Shown here piece by piece: positions 59,051 through 64,000 of a stretch of 64,000 nucleotides of DNA (within the stretch, counting starts at the first letter, position 1; each line of letters begins with the position of its first letter). The translations under genes and the position numbers were made by a program. The notes below the pieces were generated by a model. The model did not search any database, was not told the DNA's origin, and saw only the letters and a program-made list of their open reading frames with translations. This DNA comes from Nothopassalora personata (lineage: Eukaryota > Ascomycota > Dothideomycetes > Mycosphaerellales > Mycosphaerellaceae). Location of the stretch: positions 3,906,001 to 3,970,000 of the forward strand of contig CM066293.1 of the NCBI GenBank assembly GCA_033816765.1, in the 5' to 3' direction.

Positions 59051-59321
59051 AGTAAACCATATTACGTAGATGAATCCTACACATTATGTTGCTACCTGCG
59101 GGTGGCGGCGGCTAAATCCAACACCTACTGCTGTAGTGTGGATGGCGATTGTAACGTACAAGTATTTCCGCTAGGAGTCAAGAGGAAACGGCTCACCAAA
59201 GCACGCGGTAGAATGTCGAAGGGAGGTAAGCCTGGAATACTCGCAAGAACATCGGGATATGGGTTGATGCTGCGACTATTACTTCAGTTATTGTAGCCAT
59301 ACGCATTCTGGATATGTCTGC

Positions 59322-60710
59322 TCATGATTTCGTTTCGACTTTGGCTTTCTGGAGTTCCACCCCGAGACGTTGGACCTGCTCCCTCAGATCCTGATTCGTT
59401 GCAGCGAGCGCTGCTTTCTCCGCCGTGACCTCCCTTAGTCGTGCTCTTATCTGATCCCGGACAGGATCGCGTCTTCTTTCATTCAAGGCAGCATTGCCTG
59501 CCTTTTGCTTCTCGTATAGTTCTTCCTTGGTAAACTTACGACGAGCGTGCTTTGCCTTTTCCTCGTACTTGCGTTTGAGTCGCTCGATGGACTCCTCTGA
59601 AGGTGTGTCTGAGAGATTTGAGGCCTCCTTGAGGATTTGGAAGTCATCGATGCCCTTCGCCATAGCTTCGTACACGGGACGGCGGGGGAGCCATGAATTT
59701 CCGACTCTGTATACCCATTTATTCCGGATGTACACGAGCAGAGCTTCATACATCTTCAACTGGTCTTCCTCGGATGGCAAGAAGAAGTGGGGAAGAAGCT
59801 CCAGGTCGCGAGTGACTTGATCACCCAGGCCTTTCCAGTCCCTGTCTCTTGCCAAGTTATCAAATCCTGTGTGCATACGGTCGTTCCGGTCAGCGTACTT
59901 GATGATCCAAACGCTATACCATTTGACCATGGCGTTGACATCGCTCTTAGCGATACCCAATCCGCGACATGCCTTGTACAGCAGCTTATGTGTGGGTTTC
60001 TCGCCAAGAGCCTCGTAAAACCTGGTGGGATCTCCGTATCTGGCATCGTTGTGCTCTGCTAATAGAGCCACCACCGTTTCGGTCCAGTATCTCTTCTTTT
60101 CCTTTACTCCTTTCACACTTGTCAAAAGGTCTGCCATGTAGTCTCCACAACGAGCTGCGAGCTCGAGTTTTTTCCAAAACACGATGGCCGACTGCAGCTT
60201 CTTGACCTCGGTGCTGACAGACAGGCGATACTCTTCATGATGACGAACCGACTCTTCGGCGTACTGGAGATGGTCATGGAGCTCTTCTGAAGCTATACCT
60301 TGCAGCATTTTTTCAAGTAGGCTCTCGAAGCGTTCGACATGTCGGCGAATGTTTGGGGTCAGGTCGTCATCTTCGAGCACCTTGCGCACTCCAGCTAAAT
60401 GACTTCTGACGTTCTGCTTGCTTGAATCGAGCTTGAGTGGAGTGAGACTGGCGATGGGGGTCAAGAACGGCCCAGTATAAGACCGGTGGTTCGGAGTCTC
60501 GATAATGAGCTTCCTCTTTACGTCTTCTTGACAGTTGAATGAGTTTGTCGTAGATGTGGCGTCTGCTAGGACAGCAGCAAGTGATTTGCTCTTGTACAGA
60601 TATGCTTGGTCCTGCACCTCTCCGGATGAAGTTGACTCATCGGAGGAGCGATCGTGACCTCTGTGGTGGGTTTCGGCGAGTTTCTGGCCGGATTGTTTGG
60701 ACTCCGACAT
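59322..60710 (-). CDS. hypothetical protein, 462 aa, C-terminal coiled coil
   Basis: First intact host gene beside the RIPped compartment. The frame is uninterrupted from an ATG at 60,710, in context AACATCATG. Residues 1-110 are Ser/Lys-rich and probably disordered. Residues about 110-340 are mostly helical and Trp/Tyr-containing (VFWKKLELAARCGDYMADLL, VKWYSVWIIKYADRNDR) with no motif I can name. Residues about 370-420 are strongly basic and charged. The last 45 residues (REVTAEKAALAATNQDLREQ) form a predicted coiled coil. No signal peptide or membrane segment. Normal CA/TG content, so not a RIP target. Function unknown. Confidence 0.75.
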   Translation of the reverse strand: MSESKQSGQKLAETHHRGHDRSSDESTSSGEVQDQAYLYKSKSLAAVLADATSTTNSFNCQEDVKRKLIIETPNHRSYTGPFLTPIASLTPLKLDSSKQNVRSHLAGVRKVLEDDDLTPNIRRHVERFESLLEKMLQGIASEELHDHLQYAEESVRHHEEYRLSVSTEVKKLQSAIVFWKKLELAARCGDYMADLLTSVKGVKEKKRYWTETVVALLAEHNDARYGDPTRFYEALGEKPTHKLLYKACRGLGIAKSDVNAMVKWYSVWIIKYADRNDRMHTGFDNLARDRDWKGLGDQVTRDLELLPHFFLPSEEDQLKMYEALLVYIRNKWVYRVGNSWLPRRPVYEAMAKGIDDFQILKEASNLSDTPSEESIERLKRKYEEKAKHARRKFTKEELYEKQKAGNAALNERRRDPVRDQIRARLREVTAEKAALAATNQDLREQVQRLGVELQKAKVETKS

Positions 60711-61469
60711 GATGTTGCGGTCGATGGAAGTCTGGATGAAGGACTTGGTGGGTGAGTGTCACAATGGATGTGCGTGAGTGAGGCAGGGTCAAATAAGTAG
60801 GAAAGAGGAAAGCGTGCACAGTCCCTGCCTTTCAAGTTTTGAGGACAACGAAAACGACCCACCCAACCAAAGTCAGAAATCGCTGAGGACACAGCTGGCG
60901 ACTGAATCGCGATCTTCGGGAATTTGTAGGCAACGACGTTGGGAATGAAAGATCTGAATCATTCAAAACGTTGCTGTTCGTCGCAACGAGCTAGCTGAAG
61001 ACATCCGACCCAATTCCATTAAAACAATGCGACGGAACGCATGAGTCTGTTTGTTCGGCTTGCTGACGAGGTTGCGACTCCCCATTCGTATGATGACGCA
61101 GCTTCTCATACCAGTCGATGATGGTTTGAGGAGTCCGCCTCTGTGGACATAGAGATTCGAGATCATAGTCTGCATCGACGTCCGAGGACGAGACTACCGA
61201 TACCCGCGAGAGTGTGTGTGAGCGCTGCGAGGTGAGCGGCTAGAGAAGAGAAGTGCCATATAGATTGGCTCTCATCGACAAGCCATCCTTGGGCCTCGAC
61301 TACTGTACACGCTACCCTCCCAGACAACGTCCCGCTATGCAAACCATGTCCCACTATTCATGCTGTACACGTCGCCTGTACATGTCGTGAAGGGTATGCC
61401 AAATGCCCAGCACTCATGCTCCTGCTCTCTCGCGGTATCGTGTGCATCCACCCCCCCCCCCCTTCCCAT
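60711..61469. other. intergenic region upstream of the hypothetical gene
   Basis: 759 bp between the hypothetical protein start and the ferredoxin stop, both minus strand. It should contain the promoter of the former and the 3' UTR of the latter. A run of 12 C lies at 61,451-61,462. The short ORFs here lack support. Confidence 0.6.
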
Positions 61470-62214
61470 CTATTTCTTCTCCTCAAAATCACTCGCCTGC
61501 AAATTCCTCGTCATGCTCGGTAACTTCACCACCAACCCATCCAGCTCCTTGTTCATCTGCACCTGACAGCCCAGTCGACTCGTCTCCGTAAGTCCAAACG
61601 CCAGATCTAGCATATCGTTCTCATCATCCGAAGGTTCCTCCTGTTCGAGAATAGTCAGCACCAAGAACATGTTCGCGCCCACTCTGTCTTTCCCTCGCGT
61701 GGCCCTTGAAGGTCGTCGCCTGCCCGCGGCTTACCATCTTGTCGTACATGTCGTCGCTCGCCACGATGACATGACAGGTACTGCAGGCACAGCTCCCTCC
61801 GCATGCGCCTTCCATTTCTAGATTGTTGGCTTGGGCGATGTCTAAGAGATTGTCTCCATCTGATACTTCAAAGGTATGTTCATGGCCTTCCTTGTCTATG
61901 AACGTGACTTTTCGTTCTTCGCCCGGCTTTGGGGGTGTAAGGTCGCCGTGGTGCCGTGAGGGTGTTGTTGAGAAGGCTCGCCGGGGAGGGTATGGTCGCG
62001 AGAGATGGGAGGGAGTCGCGGGTGATGGGCGGGGTTGTAATGTTCTGGTGCGTAGGCATCGTTGAGGTTGTGATGATAATGATGATAAAGACGGAGTGGT
62101 CAGGTGTCTGTGGTGATGTATGAGGCGCCGTTGGGATCGTGTTTCCCGGGATGCTGCTGTTCTGAAGACAGATGATATGGTCCGGGAGACTGCTGTACAC
62201 TGTGTTTGTACCAT
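61470..62214 (-). CDS. YAH1: mitochondrial [2Fe-2S] ferredoxin (adrenodoxin type), two exons
   Basis: An electron carrier of the mitochondrial matrix that passes electrons from ferredoxin reductase to iron-sulfur cluster assembly and heme A synthesis. Exons complement(61,735-62,214) and complement(61,470-61,640), 216 aa. The start at 62,214 gives a basic, Ser/Arg-rich presequence (VSRTISSVFRTAASR) and a likely cleavage site RRAFS at residues 78-82; an upstream in-frame ATG at 62,478 would add an implausible leader. The fold begins KVTFIDKEGHEHTFEV. Cluster ligands are C138-x5-C144-x2-C147 (GACGGSCACSTC) and C185 (SRLGCQVQM). Length is normal apart from a long presequence. It could be fused or have a further 5' intron; not seen. 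Confidence 0.88.
61641..61734 (-). other. 94-bp spliceosomal intron of the ferredoxin gene
   Basis: On the minus strand GTAAGC...ACAG, with a TGCTGAC branch-site-like element about 15 nt before the acceptor. Removal joins MYDKM to EEPSDDENDML, restoring the conserved ferredoxin sequence; without splicing the frame ends in unrelated residues. Confidence 0.88.
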
Positions 62215-62489
62215 TGTTGCTGCGTGTACGACGAGGGTGCACACGATGTGCTTGTTGGTCATGTCATGTTCTGATTTTCGCTGGTGAGAGGTAATCAATA
62301 TCGGCTGGAATATTGATGGTCGCCAACCGAGCGGCTGAATTGGCGCTATTGCATCGCGGGAGTGACGATGGAAGCCGCGTCCAGCCATGTCATGACACAG
62401 CGAGTGTACAACAACAACAACAACATCCTGACCATCTTGCCTTTCATGCTGTTGGTGACTGTTGGTAACGGAAAACACGAGATATCATC
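62215..62489. promoter_or_regulatory. shared divergent promoter, ferredoxin and UGO1
   Basis: 275 bp separate two divergently transcribed genes for mitochondrial proteins. It contains a short CAA repeat at about 62,407-62,424 and no obvious TATA box. Co-regulation is inferred from the arrangement only. Confidence 0.6.
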
Positions 62490-64000
62490 ATGGACAGAGA
62501 CCGCTTCCCGATCAAGTCCTCGCGCGAACCGAACCCGCTGCGACCGTATTACATCCCTCCCTCCATCGGCACATCTGCTTCGGCTTCCGCGTCAGCATCG
62601 CCAGCACACCACGCGGCAAAGGTCAACCACCATGCCCGATCAGGCGCATCAATAGGGAGCAGTGCTCGCGATTTGTTTGAGATTGATATCGACATCAAAT
62701 CGACGACCAGCGAAGCATGGCAGCACACGCGAAGCGTGTTCGACACGCTGGCCTGGCGGTATACCTCGGTCCTGCTGGCCCAGCCGTTTGACGTATCAAA
62801 GACAATACTGCAGGTAGCCTTCCCACCTTCCTCGGCGACGGCACCGACGCCGCAGAAGAAGAGGAGTCGCGCGTCCAGCCGACGGGGAGGCAGCGTCCGC
62901 GGGCGAGGAAAGGAGCACCACGACGAAGACGAGACAGACGACAGCGACGGCAGCGACGGCAGCGATGCCATTCCAGACTACTTCAGCTCCGCTGCGCCCC
63001 GGAGTCGATCACCCAGGAAACGGAGACGAACACCGCCCAGCCGAAATGCCTCCCCATCGCCCACACCTCGGCCGCGGAACAGGAGGGAGCAGGACGATGG
63101 GCATGTCTACAAGATTGTGAACAAGAAACCAGCCAGTGTCATGCACGCCATCTCGGCTCTATACAACACTTCGGGTGCGGTGGGATTATGGCGGGCTAGC
63201 AATACCACCTTCTTGTACTCTATCCTCCTTCGAACGACAGACTCGTTCGTACGAAACTTGCTGCTGGCCATCCTCGGCCTACCAGATCTACCAGGTCCCG
63301 ATCATGGCGGTCTGGCACCAGGTCTGAGCTCGGGAAGTGCTGGGTCTAGTGGTATCGATCTGAGCGACAGTCCCAATGCGGTAGGGTCGTTGATCGTGGT
63401 CGGTCTAGCCAGTTGCATTACTGGACTGCTCCTTGCACCACTGGATCTGGTTCGAACGAGACTCATCGTCACACCGGTATCACATCCACCCCGAGGCTTG
63501 CTTTCAAACCTGAAGCGGCTACCGTCACTCGTGGCATCATCAGATTTATGGCTACCGACAGCTCTTTTCCACTCAATACCCAACATCTTCTCAGCTGCAT
63601 CCCCACTCTTCCTGCGACGACAGATGCGACTCGCTCCAGAAACAACACCGGCTCTATGGAGCTTAGCCGCCTTCACGACCTCTCTCAGCGAACTGTTCAT
63701 CCGACTACCGCTGGAGACCGTGCTGCGAAGAGCACAAGTCACCGCCATCAAAAGGGCACAGCCAGACGTACCGCTCGTCGTCGATCCTGCACCCTATTCC
63801 GGCGTATGGAGCACAGTATACGGCATCATATACCTCGAAGGCGAGACAGAGACAAAGGCCGCGAGTGGCATGCTACAGACAAGAAGAGGTCAAGGTGTAG
63901 CCGGCCTAGTCAGAGGATGGCGCGTTGGTTTCTGGGGTCTGGTAGGTGTCTGGGGAGCAGGCGCGCTGGGTCCCGGCGACGTGAAGAGCGGTGGGCAATT
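62490..64000 (+). CDS. UGO1: Ugo1-like mitochondrial outer membrane fusion protein (partial)
   Basis: An open frame from ATG 62,490 to the window end, 503 codons without a stop, so the C-terminus lies outside. Ugo1 is a modified carrier-family protein of the mitochondrial outer membrane that links Fzo1 and Mgm1 in fusion. The N-terminus carries PNPLRPYYIPPSIGTS. Carrier-type P-x-[DE]-x-x-[KR] signatures occur at P99 (QPFDVSK), P317 (APLDLVRTRL) and P407 (LPLETVLRR). A low-complexity Arg/Asp/Ser insert spans about residues 115-210 (DETDDSDGSDGSD). The final seen part GVAGLVRGWRVGFWGLVGVWG is a probable membrane segment. No intron is apparent. Confidence 0.85.
   Translation, partial: MDRDRFPIKSSREPNPLRPYYIPPSIGTSASASASASPAHHAAKVNHHARSGASIGSSARDLFEIDIDIKSTTSEAWQHTRSVFDTLAWRYTSVLLAQPFDVSKTILQVAFPPSSATAPTPQKKRSRASSRRGGSVRGRGKEHHDEDETDDSDGSDGSDAIPDYFSSAAPRSRSPRKRRRTPPSRNASPSPTPRPRNRREQDDGHVYKIVNKKPASVMHAISALYNTSGAVGLWRASNTTFLYSILLRTTDSFVRNLLLAILGLPDLPGPDHGGLAPGLSSGSAGSSGIDLSDSPNAVGSLIVVGLASCITGLLLAPLDLVRTRLIVTPVSHPPRGLLSNLKRLPSLVASSDLWLPTALFHSIPNIFSAASPLFLRRQMRLAPETTPALWSLAAFTTSLSELFIRLPLETVLRRAQVTAIKRAQPDVPLVVDPAPYSGVWSTVYGIIYLEGETETKAASGMLQTRRGQGVAGLVRGWRVGFWGLVGVWGAGALGPGDVKSGGQ

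Noticed and set aside
59102..59296. 64-codon ORF beside the RIP border
   Set aside because: Short, no motif, in the 3' flank of the hypothetical gene.
62478..62480. start of the ferredoxin at the most upstream ATG (284-codon frame)
   Set aside because: It would overlap the divergent promoter almost to the UGO1 start and add a leader unlike a mitochondrial presequence; ATG 62,214 gives a normal one.
1..64000. telomeric repeats and tRNA or rRNA genes
   Set aside because: No TTAGGG/CCCTAA run and no cloverleaf or rRNA sequence was recognised on inspection; a covariance-model scan was not possible.

Overview
The window is filamentous ascomycete (Pezizomycotina) chromosomal DNA; a Dothideomycete is my guess only. 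It shows the edge of a transposon-rich, RIP-mutated compartment (about 1-59,050) against ordinary gene-bearing DNA (about 59,050-64,000). RIP (repeat-induced point mutation, CpA to TpA on either strand) is seen directly: CA and TG are nearly absent over most of the first 59 kb, TA is in excess and CG is kept, so old reading frames carry TAA/TAG where CAA, CAG or TGG stood. RIP explains why most of the compartment has no long ORF although decayed proteins can still be read.

Layout. 1-2,900: minus-strand relic of an SNF2-like helicase. About 4,080-5,275 and 18,982-22,190: the two halves of one minus-strand RecQ-family helicase relic. They are split by a Ty3/gypsy element, Gy2 (5,276-18,976; 162-bp LTRs, target duplication CCTCC). 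Gy2 contains a short un-mutated LTR-like island (9,611-9,905) and a recent, un-RIPped Ty3/gypsy element, Gy1 (11,418-18,785; 526-bp LTRs, target duplication CCTAG). 22,194-28,759: a tandem array of 214-246 bp units, interrupted by Ty1/copia copy Co1 (22,720-28,333; target duplication TAAAC). 29,950-48,012: a direct pair of about 0.85-0.93 kb repeats flanking unclassified DNA, into which a chromodomain gypsy element, Gy3, is inserted (33,949-47,007; 198-bp LTRs, target duplication CTTTT). Gy3 is itself interrupted by an un-RIPped solo LTR of Gy1 (35,594-36,119; CCTCT) and by a second copia copy in the opposite orientation, Co2 (39,199-44,812; CTATT). 48,030-50,755: a gag-protease relic. 50,760-58,050: RIPped relatives of Gy1 arranged as a large palindrome with 2.93-kb arms. 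58,051-58,271: a Gy3 3' end.

The right 5 kb is single-copy and unmutated. It holds a hypothetical coiled-coil protein, a mitochondrial [2Fe-2S] ferredoxin (YAH1-like, one intron), and, divergently from a shared 275-bp promoter, the outer-membrane fusion factor UGO1, which runs off the window.

The most interesting biology is in Gy1. It carries a -1 frameshift signal between gag and pol, a likely self-priming primer-binding site, and a 186-codon gene on the opposite strand between pol and the 3' LTR that encodes a Zn2Cys6-spaced cysteine cluster plus coiled coil. A decayed homologue of this antisense gene sits at the centre of the palindrome in the same relative position, so it looks like a conserved component of these elements.
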